A stretch of DNA of 64,000 nt from NCBI RefSeq assembly GCF_015686655.1, contig NZ_JADPMP010000006.1:124001-188000 (forward strand), read 5' to 3'. This stretch comes from Pontibacter sp. FD36 (lineage in GTDB: Bacteria > Bacteroidota > Bacteroidia > Cytophagales > Hymenobacteraceae). Under the pieces are notes generated by a model. The model was not told the origin of the DNA and searched no databases. It saw only the letters and a list, made by a program, of their open reading frames with translations. Made by a program: the position numbers and the translations under genes. Below, piece by piece: positions 45,679 to 54,720 of this stretch (the first letter of the stretch is position 1; every line of letters starts with the position of its first letter).

Positions 45679-46743
45679 TTAAGGTTTTGTTGCAGTTACA
45701 ATAGCCTCTTTTTGATTGCCCGTCTGGCGGATGCGCTGGATCAGGCTGTATACCTCCGGTTCAGCTTTGAAGCTCTCGTACATGGGCTCCACTAGTTTGG
45801 CAAAAGGAGCCTTATCTGGTGTGCTCACCGTTACGCCAGCGTCTCTTATTGCCTGCAGGGCTTCTATTTCAGCTTCTTCCCAAAGTTCACGCTGTACCTG
45901 GGCCGATTCCTCTGCAGCCTCCTGCAGCCACTGCTGTTCCTGTGGCGTCAGGCTTTCCCAAACCACGGTGCTGATCAGCAAAATGTCCGGGATCATGGTG
46001 TGCTCGTTCAGGGAGTAGAATTTGCTTACTTCGTAGTGGCGCGACAGGTAAAAGCTCGGCGGATTGTTCTCTGCACCGTCTACCACGCCTTGCTGCAGGG
46101 CTGTGTAAAGTTCTCCCCACGATACGGGCGAAGCAGCTCCACCAAAGCTTTTGATCATACCGAAGGCGGTGTTACTGGCCTGTACCCGGATGGTCATGCC
46201 GCGCAGGTCGGCTGGGGAATCAATCGGTTTTTTGGTGCTGTAAAAGCTGCGGCTGCCGGCGTCGTAGAAGCAAAGGCCCCGCAACCAGTATTTCTCGCCT
46301 TCTTTCAGTAGATCGTCGCCAATGCCGCCGTCCAGCACATCATAATAATGCGCTTTGTCCCGGAAGACATAAGGGAGGCTCAATGCTTTGAAGTTAGGGG
46401 AAAAGCTTTCCATCACAGCGGCCGACACCTTTGTCATGCCGATGCTGCCGATCTGCAGGAGCTCGATGCTTTCGCGTTCGCTGCCAAGCTGGGAGCTCGG
46501 GTAGATGTCGATCGTCATCTTGCCACCTGATTTCTCTTTCACCCGTTCGGCCATATACACCATGGCTTTGTGTACCGGGTGTGTTACCTCAAGGGTATGG
46601 GCTAATTTTACTTCGGTGGTTTTGCTTATTTTCTGGCAGGAGTTGGTAATAAGCAGTATGGCTAGGAGAGAAGCACAATATGCGAAACGCTTATACCTAT
46701 AAGCGAAGCGGGAGAGAAGGTATAGATACAACTGTTTCATCAT
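45679..46743 (-). CDS. TRAP transporter solute-binding lipoprotein (DctP-like)
   Basis: 354 residues. Unlike the usual soluble periplasmic TRAP binding proteins it has a long basic N-terminus and a lipobox-like ITNSC at about residue 35, so it is likely a lipoprotein. Binding-protein motifs: HTLEVTHPVHKAMVYMAERV, IDIYPSSQLGSERESIELLQIG, the invariant Arg in GMTIRVQAS, and GELYTALQQGVVDGAENNPPS. Overlaps the aldolase gene by 4 nt (ATGA). Confidence 0.92.
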   Translation of the reverse strand: MMKQLYLYLLSRFAYRYKRFAYCASLLAILLITNSCQKISKTTEVKLAHTLEVTHPVHKAMVYMAERVKEKSGGKMTIDIYPSSQLGSERESIELLQIGSIGMTKVSAAVMESFSPNFKALSLPYVFRDKAHYYDVLDGGIGDDLLKEGEKYWLRGLCFYDAGSRSFYSTKKPIDSPADLRGMTIRVQASNTAFGMIKSFGGAASPVSWGELYTALQQGVVDGAENNPPSFYLSRHYEVSKFYSLNEHTMIPDILLISTVVWESLTPQEQQWLQEAAEESAQVQRELWEEAEIEALQAIRDAGVTVSTPDKAPFAKLVEPMYESFKAEPEVYSLIQRIRQTGNQKEAIVTATKP

Positions 46744-47405
46744 TTCCTCCTGACTGTTTTCACGATCTCAATAGCTTGTTTCGTCAGCTCCTCCAGCCTG
46801 GTGTAGTCTCTGTTTTCCAGAATGTCTTTGCTGATCATCTTCGAGCCCATGCCTACTGCGCAAACTCCTGATTTAAACCAGGTGCTGATGTTTTCCTGGT
46901 CGATCTCCACACCGCCAGTTGGCATAAACAGCTGTCCGGCAAAGAGCTCTTTGATGGACGACACATAGCCTGGACCCAGCACATTGGCTGGGAAGATCTT
47001 GATGAGCGCCGCCTGGTGTTGCTGAGCTGTGTGAATCTCTGTCGGTGTAAAGCAGCCCGGTATCCACAGCAATCCTGCTTCATGTGTCAGGTCACCCACT
47101 GCCGGGTTCACGATGGGGCAAACAATATAGTCAGCACCTGCCTCAATGAAAGCCTGTGCCTCCGCAGTTGTTTTGATAGTGCCTATACCCAGGTGCAGGT
47201 CTGGGTATACCTGGCCGAGCTCCTGCTTCAGGTATTTAAAGTTTTCCAGTGCTGCCGGCCCTCTGTTGGTATACTCCAGCGTCCGGATGCCAGCCTGATA
47301 CAAGGTCTTTACAACCTCCAGGCTCACCTCGGGGTTTTCATAGAAAAACAGGGGCAGCAGACCCTGGTCCAGAATGGCTTGTAGGGCACTCTCTTTAGTT
47401 TGCAT
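46740..47405 (-). CDS. 2-keto-3-deoxy-6-phosphogluconate aldolase (KdgA/Eda family)
   Basis: 221 residues from the ATG at 47405; the open frame runs 44 codons further, over kdgK, but MQTKESALQAILDQGLLPLF is the family start. Schiff-base lysine in ALIKIFPANVLG; GIGTIKTTAEAQAFIEAGADYIVCPIVNP and PTGGVEIDQENISTW are typical. Splits KDPG into pyruvate and glyceraldehyde-3-phosphate, the last step of the pathway encoded here. Overlaps kdgK by 11 nt. Confidence 0.93.
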   Translation of the reverse strand: MQTKESALQAILDQGLLPLFFYENPEVSLEVVKTLYQAGIRTLEYTNRGPAALENFKYLKQELGQVYPDLHLGIGTIKTTAEAQAFIEAGADYIVCPIVNPAVGDLTHEAGLLWIPGCFTPTEIHTAQQHQAALIKIFPANVLGPGYVSSIKELFAGQLFMPTGGVEIDQENISTWFKSGVCAVGMGSKMISKDILENRDYTRLEELTKQAIEIVKTVRRK

Positions 47406-48414
47406 AAGCTGAAATCGTTTCTTGGATCTCCGCAACCGTGCTGGTTGTGGCATCACTCGGAATAAACAGTTTTTTGAAGGCGGCGGCTGTAGCGAACTCA
47501 AGCGTTTCGGAAGGAGGGAGCTGGTGGTAGAAACCATAGATCAGGCCTGCCATAAAACAATCGCCACTTCCCACCTTGTCCAGGATCTGTTCTACCTGAT
47601 ATTCGTGCGAGGTATACAGTGTGCCCGCTTCGAACAGGGTAGTAAAATATCGAATACCTTGCTGATAATCAAATCGGAATGTATTGGCAACCGTGCGGCA
47701 CTTCGGAAATTTCTCCAGAATGGCTTTAGATGTTGCCTCTGCGTGCTCCTGCAGGGCCTCCTTGCTCAGGTTAGCGATGAGTTCTTCATCCAAAGATATA
47801 CCCAGCATTTTATTGGCCGCCCAGATATTGCCCATGATCAGGTCGCAGTATTGGGCCAGAGCAGGCATTATTTCCACCGGATCTTTGCCGTACTGCCAGA
47901 GCTTGGCGCGGTAGTTCAGGTCCAGGGAAATGGTGATGTTCTTCTGCGCTGCTACTTTCAGGGCCTCTTCGCACACATCAGCTACCGACTGGTTAATAGC
48001 CGGGCAGATGGCGCTGAAATGAAACCAGTCAACCCCCTCGAACACTGTGTCCCAATCGATAAGGCCCGGCTTCAGGTCTGCGTAAGCTGAGCCGGCGCGG
48101 TCGTAGATCACACCGGCATTCTTCAGGTCCTTTCCTTTGGGCAGGTAATACAGGCCAACCCGGTTGCCCAGGTATACGATGCTATCGGTCTGTACCTGTT
48201 TGCTGTTGAGGTAGCCAACAAGCTGCTCAGCCACAAAGTTGTCGGGCAGGGCAGTCAGGTAGGCAGAAGGAACGTCCCAAAGGGCCAGTGCTGTTGCCAC
48301 ATTGGCCTCAGCGCCGCCCACATAAAAGGGGAGCTTGTTTTCCTGCAGCCACTGTCCGCCTTCGTCAGGGCATATCCGGAGGAGCAACTCGCCAAAAGAA
48401 AGTACCTTGCCCAT
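47395..48414 (-). CDS. kdgK: 2-keto-3-deoxygluconate kinase
   Basis: 339 residues, PfkB (ribokinase) family. FYVGGAEANVATALA substrate motif near the N-terminus, SLDLNYRAKLW, and the catalytic anion-hole motif VGSGDCFMAGLIYG near 285-298. Phosphorylates KDG from both the Kdu and Uxa branches to KDPG. Six base pairs after uxaC. Confidence 0.92.
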   Translation of the reverse strand: MGKVLSFGELLLRICPDEGGQWLQENKLPFYVGGAEANVATALALWDVPSAYLTALPDNFVAEQLVGYLNSKQVQTDSIVYLGNRVGLYYLPKGKDLKNAGVIYDRAGSAYADLKPGLIDWDTVFEGVDWFHFSAICPAINQSVADVCEEALKVAAQKNITISLDLNYRAKLWQYGKDPVEIMPALAQYCDLIMGNIWAANKMLGISLDEELIANLSKEALQEHAEATSKAILEKFPKCRTVANTFRFDYQQGIRYFTTLFEAGTLYTSHEYQVEQILDKVGSGDCFMAGLIYGFYHQLPPSETLEFATAAAFKKLFIPSDATTSTVAEIQETISAYAN

Positions 48415-48420
48415 ACCTGA

Positions 48421-49854
48421 TTAGAAGTTAAAGTATGACTTTGCGTTGTTGTAGCAGATATCCTCCACCATTTGGCCTAACCAGGCCATTTCGCTGGCTG
48501 GAAGCTCACCGTTCTCCACATCGTTGCCGATCATGTTGCACAGGATTCTTCTGAAATACTCGTGACGTGGGTAAGAAAGGAAGCTTCTGGAGTCGGTGAG
48601 CATACCTACAAATCGGCTCAACAGGCCCATGTTGCTCAGGGCGTTCAGTTGGCGTTCCATACCGTCTTTCTGATCGAGGAACCACCAGGCCGAACCGTAC
48701 TGGATCTTGCCCGGCGTGCTGCCGTCGTTGAAGTTGCCAATCATGGTAGCGTATAGCTCGTTCTGGCTCGGGTTCAGGTTGTACAGGATCGTCTTAGCCA
48801 ATTGGTTCGAGTTGTCCAGCTTGTCCATGAACTTCGCCAGTGGACGGGCCACGTCAAAGTCGCCTATAGAGTCGAAACCGGTATCCGGGCCGAGTTCACG
48901 CATCATACGGGTGTTATTGTTGCGTAGCGCACCAAGATGGAACTGCTGTGTCCAGTTCTTAGCGTGGTCCATCAAGGCCAGCTGCATCAGCATAGCTGAT
49001 TTGAATTTGAGCACTTCCTCCTTCGTGAGCGACTGCTTCTGCAATGCTTTTTGGAAGATGGTTGTTACCTCCTGTTCGGTATAGGCTTCTGCGTAGATCG
49101 TCTCCAAACCGTGGTCGGAGAGACGGCAGCCATTCTCGTGGAAAAAGTCGTGGCGCTGCTGCAGCGCGTCCAGCAAGCCCTGGTAATTGTCAATGGCTAT
49201 ACCTGCCGCCTCAGCCAGTTTCTGCAGGTATGGCAGAAACACAGCTTCATCGTCAATAGCCAATACTTTGTCGGCGCGGAAGGCCGGCAGTACCTGTATG
49301 CCACAGTTGTCAGCTTTTACCTTCTGGTGGTGCTCCAGCGTGTCGATTGGATCGTCGGTGGTGCAGATGATCTCCACGTTCATCTTTTTGAGGATGCCAC
49401 GCACGCTGTACTCGTCAGTTTGCAGCATGTCGGTGCAGGCGTCGTAAATCTCGCGAGCAGTCTCTGGCTTGAGGATGGTCTCAATACCGAACGGACGCTT
49501 GAGTTCCATGTGCGTCCAGTGGTAAAGTGGGTTTCGCATGGTATAAGGCACGGTTTCGGCCCACTTCTCAAATTTGGCATAATCATCGGCATCGCCAGTG
49601 CAGAAGCGCTCTGGTATTCCGTTGGTACGCATCGCACGCCACTTATAGTGGTCACCTTCAAGCCAAATCTGCGTCAGGTTTTTAAACTTGCGGTCGTTGG
49701 CAATGTCCTGCGGCGACAGGTGGCAGTGGTAGTCAATGATGGGCATGTCTTTGGCATGCTCATGGTATAGCCTACGTGCCGTCTCTGTCTGCAACAGGAA
49801 ATTCTCGTCCAGAAATGGGGTAATGGTGTAAGTGTCCGTAATTGTGTTTCGCAT
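48421..49854 (-). CDS. uxaC: Uronate isomerase (glucuronate/galacturonate isomerase)
   Basis: 477 residues, amidohydrolase-like fold. IIDYHCHLSPQDIAND metal motif near 35-50, CTTDDPIDTLEHH, AFRADK, LALMDHAKNWTQQFHLGALRNNN and a late FVGMLTDSRSFLSYPRHEYFRRILC. Converts D-galacturonate to tagaturonate or glucuronate to fructuronate. 127 bp downstream of uxaB, with an inverted repeat in the gap. Confidence 0.96.
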   Translation of the reverse strand: MRNTITDTYTITPFLDENFLLQTETARRLYHEHAKDMPIIDYHCHLSPQDIANDRKFKNLTQIWLEGDHYKWRAMRTNGIPERFCTGDADDYAKFEKWAETVPYTMRNPLYHWTHMELKRPFGIETILKPETAREIYDACTDMLQTDEYSVRGILKKMNVEIICTTDDPIDTLEHHQKVKADNCGIQVLPAFRADKVLAIDDEAVFLPYLQKLAEAAGIAIDNYQGLLDALQQRHDFFHENGCRLSDHGLETIYAEAYTEQEVTTIFQKALQKQSLTKEEVLKFKSAMLMQLALMDHAKNWTQQFHLGALRNNNTRMMRELGPDTGFDSIGDFDVARPLAKFMDKLDNSNQLAKTILYNLNPSQNELYATMIGNFNDGSTPGKIQYGSAWWFLDQKDGMERQLNALSNMGLLSRFVGMLTDSRSFLSYPRHEYFRRILCNMIGNDVENGELPASEMAWLGQMVEDICYNNAKSYFNF

Positions 49855-49955
49855 GGGTATGGTGTAGGCAATGCGCCTGGTAAAGTCAAATGTATAATTA
49901 GATGCCTGGTTCAGAGGCCTTCAGAAAAAATGAAGTATAGCTTTATCTGATGCAA

Positions 49956-49972
49956 GTATAGCCGGGCTATAC
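49956..49972. repeat. Inverted repeat built from two copies of the abundant GTATAGCC motif
   Basis: GTATAGCC, one G, GGCTATAC: a perfect dyad between uxaB and uxaC, flanked so that the right arm extends into the window-wide CTATACCT motif. It could be a regulator site or simply the recurrent motif in both orientations. Confidence 0.4.
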
Positions 49973-49981
49973 CTGGCATTG

Positions 49982-51409
49982 CTAGGCTATGTTTGCCTGT
50001 TTCTCGGCTAGTAGCAAGGCCTCCAGTTCTGCTGTTACTAAGTCTGCTAGTCCTGGGATTAGGGTCAGGTCAGTATCCCAGAAGTCTTTGTTGCTCAGCA
50101 CGGCAGTTACCACTTCGTCAGCAGATTCCTGCTGCCAGGTCTTTACAAAGAAAGCCAGAACTTCCGGTGTGTCGTTCAACGGAATGCTTTCGCCGTTCCA
50201 CTCGCCTTTGTAGAAAAGAATAAGTGCCGCCAGCGATTGCAGCAGTCGTTTCGGTAACTCACCTTTGCGCTGGTAGTACTCCAGCACTGACGGCAGCACA
50301 CGCACCTTGTACTTCGATACCGAGTTGAGGGCGATGCTGATCAGTTCGTGGCGGATGAACGGGTTCTGGAAACGCTCGATCACATCGTTGGCAAACTGCT
50401 CCAGTTCTTCCTGCGGCAGGTCAAGTGTCGGGATGATCTCTTCAAAGATGGCTCTGCGGATAAAATCACCGGCTTTTTCGTCTTCTATGGCGTCGCGCAC
50501 GGTGCGTAGTCCCTGCAAGTAGGCTACTGGCACAAGCGCGGTATGTGCTCCGTTCAGGATTCGTACTTTGCGGGTGCGGTAAGGGGTGAGGTCCTCTACG
50601 AATTTCACCTGCAAACCTGCTTCGTTAGCCAGGAAGGCAGCTCTCACAGCTTCCGGTGCCTCAATTACCCACAGGTGGAATGGTTCGGCCTTCACAACCA
50701 GGTTGTCGTGGTAGCCAATCTCCTGCTGTATCTCCTGAATGTTGTCCTTCGGGAAGCCCGGCACAATACGGTCTACCAGCGTGTTGCAGAAATGATTGTG
50801 CTGCTCGATCCAGACGGCGAAATCGGCCGGAAGGTTCCAGTGCTTCGCGTATGCTAGTATAGAGTCGCGCAGGGCCTCCCCGTTTTTCTCGATGAGCTCA
50901 CATGGGATCAGGTATAGCCCTTTATCGGCAGCGCCTTCAAAATGATGGAAGCGGTGATAAAGCAAAGCCGTTAGCTTACCTGGGAAACTGTTAGGCAAAC
51001 TTTCCATACCTGTATCTGCTTCATCGAAAGCGATACCTGCCTCTGTGGTGTTGGAAATGACAAACTGCAGGTCCGGATTTTCAGCAAGGGCCAGGTATGC
51101 CTTGTAGTTCTCGTATGGGTTGGTGGCATCCGCGATACAGCTGATCAGACGCAGCTCTCGGGTCGTTTCGCCACCCTGTATTCCTTCCAGCAAAACATGG
51201 TACAGCCCCTCCTGATGTTGGAGCAGATGCACGATCCCTTTATCCAGTGGCTGTACGATCTGTACCTGGCCATCGAAATTGGTGCGCTCGTTGAGCAAGT
51301 CGATGATCCAGTCTACAAAACCACGAAGAAAATTACCTTCGCCGAATTGCAATACCTTCACCGGGTGCCGCTGCGGCAAACTGGCTGTACGACGGTTGAG
51401 CTGCTTCAT
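49982..51409 (-). CDS. uxaB: Tagaturonate reductase (altronate oxidoreductase)
   Basis: 475 residues from the ATG at 51409; the open frame starts 26 codons earlier but MKQLNRRTASLPQRHPVKVLQFGEGNFLRGFVDW fits the mannitol-dehydrogenase/UxaB family start, with the nucleotide loop FGEGNFLRGF. Other motifs: SNTTEAGIAF, ICNTLVDRIVPGFP-type segment (FCNTLVDRIVPGFP) and LNGAHTALVPVAYLQG. Reduces tagaturonate to altronate with NADH. A LacI-type palindrome lies about 98 bp upstream. Confidence 0.93.
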   Translation of the reverse strand: MKQLNRRTASLPQRHPVKVLQFGEGNFLRGFVDWIIDLLNERTNFDGQVQIVQPLDKGIVHLLQHQEGLYHVLLEGIQGGETTRELRLISCIADATNPYENYKAYLALAENPDLQFVISNTTEAGIAFDEADTGMESLPNSFPGKLTALLYHRFHHFEGAADKGLYLIPCELIEKNGEALRDSILAYAKHWNLPADFAVWIEQHNHFCNTLVDRIVPGFPKDNIQEIQQEIGYHDNLVVKAEPFHLWVIEAPEAVRAAFLANEAGLQVKFVEDLTPYRTRKVRILNGAHTALVPVAYLQGLRTVRDAIEDEKAGDFIRRAIFEEIIPTLDLPQEELEQFANDVIERFQNPFIRHELISIALNSVSKYKVRVLPSVLEYYQRKGELPKRLLQSLAALILFYKGEWNGESIPLNDTPEVLAFFVKTWQQESADEVVTAVLSNKDFWDTDLTLIPGLADLVTAELEALLLAEKQANIA

Positions 51410-51506
51410 AATGATCTGATTTTGAATAGGTATAAGCCCCTGTTGTTTTAAAATTGTATTTGATATTTCTGACAATCCTGAGAGCACGGTATTTTATTGA
51501 AAACTG

Positions 51507-51520
51507 TGCAATCGATTGTA
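51507..51520. promoter_or_regulatory. LacI-type operator upstream of uxaB
   Basis: TGCAATCGATTGTA, near-perfect dyad centred on CG, in the 173-bp gap between lacI and uxaB. Shares the AATCGnTTG core with the sites at 54300 and 54539. Confidence 0.6.
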
Positions 51521-51582
51521 TTTTGCTTCTAAAAAACAGCCGCCTTTTACAGCGGCTTGTGTTTGGCTTCCGGCAGCTCCTG

Positions 51583-52608
51583 CTACTTGCGCAGCGTCGA
51601 CTTCCGGATGATCAGTTCAGGTTTCAGCACGGTCTTCTGCGACACAATGCCTTTCTCCCCGTCCTTGAAATGCTCAAAGAAGAGCTCCGCCGTGATATTG
51701 CCCATCTTGATGCTTCGCTGATCCACAGTAGTGAGTGGTGGGTCGGTGAACGAGGTAAAAGGTTCGTTACTGAATCCGGCCAGTGCCACCTCCTGCGGAA
51801 TCTGAATACCACGCTCCTTCAGCACCTGCATGGCGCCCATGGCAGCATAGTCACTGGCTGAGAAAACGGCATCCGGGCTTTGCTTCAGTTTGAGTAACTT
51901 TTTCATGCTCTCTCTGCCGTCTTCCAGCTGCAAATCGCTTTTGATCACCAATTGCTCGTCATAGGGTATCTCGTAGTCACGCAGGGCATCCATGTACCCT
52001 CGAAGGCGCTCTTTAAAAACGCTCACCTTCTTCGGACTGGTGAAGTGCGCAATGCGCCTGCAGTCCTGCTGGATCAGGTGTTCCACTGTTTTATAGGCGC
52101 CCAGGTAGTCATCGATCATCACCTGACTTACTTCCAGTTCGTCGGTGGTGCGGTCAAACAGCACCAACGGTATACCTTTCGATTGCACCTTTTTAAAATG
52201 GTCGAAGTTCTCGGTGTTCTTGCCAATAGAGGCGATGATGCCGTCTACCCGTGCATTCAGTAAGGCCTCAATCGTCTGTACCTCCTTCTCGTAGTTGTCA
52301 TACGACTGGCAGATGATCACCTTGTAATTCAGGTTGTTGGCGATTTCTTCGATGCCGCGTACCACGGAGGCGAAGAAGAAGCGGTCAGCCGTTGGCACGA
52401 TCACACCAATGATGTAACTCTTGCCATGGCGCAGGGCCGCTGCAATATTGTTCGGCTGATAGTTCAGCTGCTTGGCGGCTTTCAGTACCGCCTTTTTGGT
52501 GGCGTCGCTGATGCGCGGGTTATCATTAAGCGCACGCGACACAGTAGAAGCCGTAATGTTCAGCTTCTCCGCAATATCATGTATCGTTACTTTCGTCTTT
52601 GTTGACAT
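51583..52608 (-). CDS. LacI-family transcriptional regulator of uronate/pectin use
   Basis: 341 residues. N-terminal helix-turn-helix TIHDIAEKLNITASTVSRALND (about 7-28), hinge helix PNNIAAALRHGKS, then a periplasmic-binding-protein-like effector domain with GIIASIGKNTENFDHF, LVLFDRTTDELEV and AGFSNEPFTSFTDPPLTTVDQ. Located within the kdu/uxa genes, 36 bp after kduD. The three CG-centred palindromes nearby match the operator type of this family. The inducer is probably a uronate intermediate such as KDG (inference). Confidence 0.93.
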   Translation of the reverse strand: MSTKTKVTIHDIAEKLNITASTVSRALNDNPRISDATKKAVLKAAKQLNYQPNNIAAALRHGKSYIIGVIVPTADRFFFASVVRGIEEIANNLNYKVIICQSYDNYEKEVQTIEALLNARVDGIIASIGKNTENFDHFKKVQSKGIPLVLFDRTTDELEVSQVMIDDYLGAYKTVEHLIQQDCRRIAHFTSPKKVSVFKERLRGYMDALRDYEIPYDEQLVIKSDLQLEDGRESMKKLLKLKQSPDAVFSASDYAAMGAMQVLKERGIQIPQEVALAGFSNEPFTSFTDPPLTTVDQRSIKMGNITAELFFEHFKDGEKGIVSQKTVLKPELIIRKSTLRK

Positions 52609-52644
52609 ATCTGTCTCTTAGAGCTTTTACCGGATACCGGTGCC

Positions 52645-53433
52645 CTACTGTTCGTTGGCCGGTTTACCGATGGTTGCTAATATACCACCATCTACATAAA
52701 TAATCTGGCCATTTATAAAATCACTTGCCCTACTGGACAGAAAAACTGCCGTTCCGCCCAGATCTTCCGGATCTCCCCAGCGACCGGCTGGCGTCCTGCG
52801 CACAATAAAATCATTAAACGGATGCCCGTCCACACGGATCGGAGCTGTCTGCTCTGTCGCAAAATAGCCGGGGCCGATGCCGTTCACCTGTATGTTATAC
52901 CTGGCCCATTCGGTAGCGAGGTTGCGTGTCAGCATCTTCAGACCACCTTTAGCTGCCGCATAGGCTGAAACCGTGTCACGACCCAGTTCGCTCATCATAG
53001 AGCAGATGTTGATGATCTTGCCCTGACGGCGCTCCACCATAAACCTGGCCACGTGCTTCGAAACAATGAAAGGGGCCGTCAGGTCCACATCCAGCACCTG
53101 CCGGAAGTCTGCCTCGTCCATCTCCAGCGCAGGTATTCGTTTGATAATGCCCGCGTTGTTTACCAGGATGTTGATCGGGCCGACTTCCTGTTCTATTTGT
53201 GCAATGTTTTGCTTTACCTGCTCTGCGTTTGTAACGTCAAACAAGTAGCCATAGGCTTTCAGTCCATCTGCTGCATAGCTTTTCAGGGCGGCTTCCATCC
53301 TGGCGGGCGTGTTGCCGTTTATTACCAGGGTGGCACCGGCCTTGCCTATTGCAGTGGCCATGGCCATACCTAAGCCATGGGTGGCACCGGTAATCAGGGC
53401 AACTTGTCCGTTCAGGTCAAACAGTGCGTTCAT
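52645..53433 (-). CDS. kduD: 2-keto-3-deoxygluconate oxidoreductase, SDR family (KduD-like)
   Basis: 262 residues. Short-chain dehydrogenase: cofactor motif TGATHGLGMAMA at about 16-27, NNAGII, catalytic Ser near SMMSELGRD with YAAAKGG (Tyr and Lys), and IGPGYFATEQT. Reduces 5-keto-4-deoxyuronate product DKII to KDG, following KduI. Gluconate 5-dehydrogenase is a close relative, but the 7-bp spacing after kduI supports KduD. Confidence 0.9.
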   Translation of the reverse strand: MNALFDLNGQVALITGATHGLGMAMATAIGKAGATLVINGNTPARMEAALKSYAADGLKAYGYLFDVTNAEQVKQNIAQIEQEVGPINILVNNAGIIKRIPALEMDEADFRQVLDVDLTAPFIVSKHVARFMVERRQGKIINICSMMSELGRDTVSAYAAAKGGLKMLTRNLATEWARYNIQVNGIGPGYFATEQTAPIRVDGHPFNDFIVRRTPAGRWGDPEDLGGTAVFLSSRASDFINGQIIYVDGGILATIGKPANEQ

Positions 53434-53440
53434 ACTCGTC

Positions 53441-54280
53441 TTATTTCAGGTCAATGGGTGCTACTTTGTCCATGTCGTTGTAATCCAGGTTCTCCCCGGC
53501 CATCCCCCATATAAAGGTGTAGTTGCTGGTACCGGCACCGCTGTGGATAGACCACGGTGGGGAAATGATAGCCTGGTTGTTCTTCACCCAAAGGTGGCGC
53601 GTCTCTTCCGGCTCACCCATGAAGTGGCACACGGCCTGGTCTTCCGGCAATTCAAAGTAGAAGTATGCCTCCATGCGCCGGTCGTGGGTATGCGCCGGCA
53701 TGGTGTTCCACACGCTGCCTGGCTGCAACTCTGTAATGCCCATCTGCAACTGGCAGGTTTCGACCACACTATTAATAAGCACTTTGCGGATGATGCGGTG
53801 ATTCGAATTCTCCAGTGCGCCCAGCTCTACCGTCTCGGCTTCGCTCAGCGACACTTTGCGGGTAGGGTAAGCGTGGTGCGCAGGGGCAGAGTTAAAGTAG
53901 TAAAGGGCCTTCCCGTTTTCACTTGTGTTAAAGTAAATTTCCTTGGCGCCTCTTCCTATATAAAGGGCCTCTTTTGGTGCCAGTTCGTATGTCTCTCCAT
54001 CCACGGTTACACTTCCTGCCGCTCCAACATTGATAATGCCCAGCTCCCGGCGATCCAGAAAGTGCTCAGAACGCAGTGTCGGGAAAGTTTCCAGCTTCAA
54101 AGGCTGCTCCACTGGATGGGCGCCTCCCACCACCAATCTGTCATGCAAGGTATAGGTGGCGTGCACGGTGTCCGCTTCAAACAATTTTTCGATCAGGAAG
54201 TGCTCGCGCAGCTTTGCTGTGTCATAGTTCCGGCTGTCGGTTGGGTGGGTGGCGTGTCTTACTGTATAGGATATGCTCAT
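53441..54280 (-). CDS. kduI: 5-keto-4-deoxyuronate isomerase
   Basis: 279 residues, normal length. Bicupin zinc enzyme with MPAHTHDRRMEAYFYFELPEDQAV as the metal-binding segment (His-x-His and Glu) and HPTDSRNYDTAKLREHFLIEKLF at the N-terminus. Isomerises the product of unsaturated galacturonate breakdown (DKI to DKII). First gene of the minus-strand arm; an operator lies 20 bp in front of its start. Confidence 0.96.
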   Translation of the reverse strand: MSISYTVRHATHPTDSRNYDTAKLREHFLIEKLFEADTVHATYTLHDRLVVGGAHPVEQPLKLETFPTLRSEHFLDRRELGIINVGAAGSVTVDGETYELAPKEALYIGRGAKEIYFNTSENGKALYYFNSAPAHHAYPTRKVSLSEAETVELGALENSNHRIIRKVLINSVVETCQLQMGITELQPGSVWNTMPAHTHDRRMEAYFYFELPEDQAVCHFMGEPEETRHLWVKNNQAIISPPWSIHSGAGTSNYTFIWGMAGENLDYNDMDKVAPIDLK

Positions 54281-54299
54281 GGCTATTTTATACTCTCAA

Positions 54300-54321
54300 T
54301 TTGCGTAATCGTTTGCGCAAA
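54300..54321. promoter_or_regulatory. LacI-type operator in front of kduI
   Basis: A 22-bp imperfect palindrome (18 of 22 positions symmetric) with TTTGCG and CGCAAA ends and an AATCGTTTGCGCAAA right part. It sits 20 bp before the kduI start, where binding would block transcription or early elongation. Confidence 0.68.
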
Positions 54322-54538
54322 GTAGTGAAATTTTTTACACAACAATAAATAATTCAGAAAAATTATCTGCTGTATATGTTAGTGAGATGAGAATTAGATT
54401 TGAGAAGGGTTGTTTTAAAATGTCAATGAATTGGCTGAATTATTAGGTAATTTTTAAAAATGTTTAAACAAGGTTGTTAAAAAATGATTATTTGAAAAAT
54501 AAAAGAACTTTTTATTGTTTTTTTTGAGGAGAGTTATT

Positions 54539-54560
54539 AAAATGCAATCGGTTGCGCAAA
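54539..54560. promoter_or_regulatory. LacI-type operator upstream of susC
   Basis: Contains GCAATCGGTTGCGCAAA, sharing AATCGnTTGCGCAAA with the kduI site. It is 161 bp before the susC start, and its centre is 239 bp from the centre of the kduI-side site. The stretch between (54340-54540) is very AT-rich and presumably holds both divergent promoters. Confidence 0.66.
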
Positions 54561-54720
54561 TTATTTGTGCAAGCAAGGCAGAAGTTTAGGTTGGTGTAGT
54601 GCAATAAAGCTGCTCTTCCTGGAATTTAAGTTCAGCCAGCTGCGAAGTGAAAATACATGCACAAGGTTTTAAACCTGAAGAATAAAAATAGTCCTTATTA
54701 TAACAAACTAATCTATACCT

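Noticed and set aside
52629..52641. Short palindrome ACCGG-ATA-CCGGT between kduD and lacI
   Set aside because: It does not resemble the LacI operators, is single, and has no T-run to act as a terminator, so no role is claimed.
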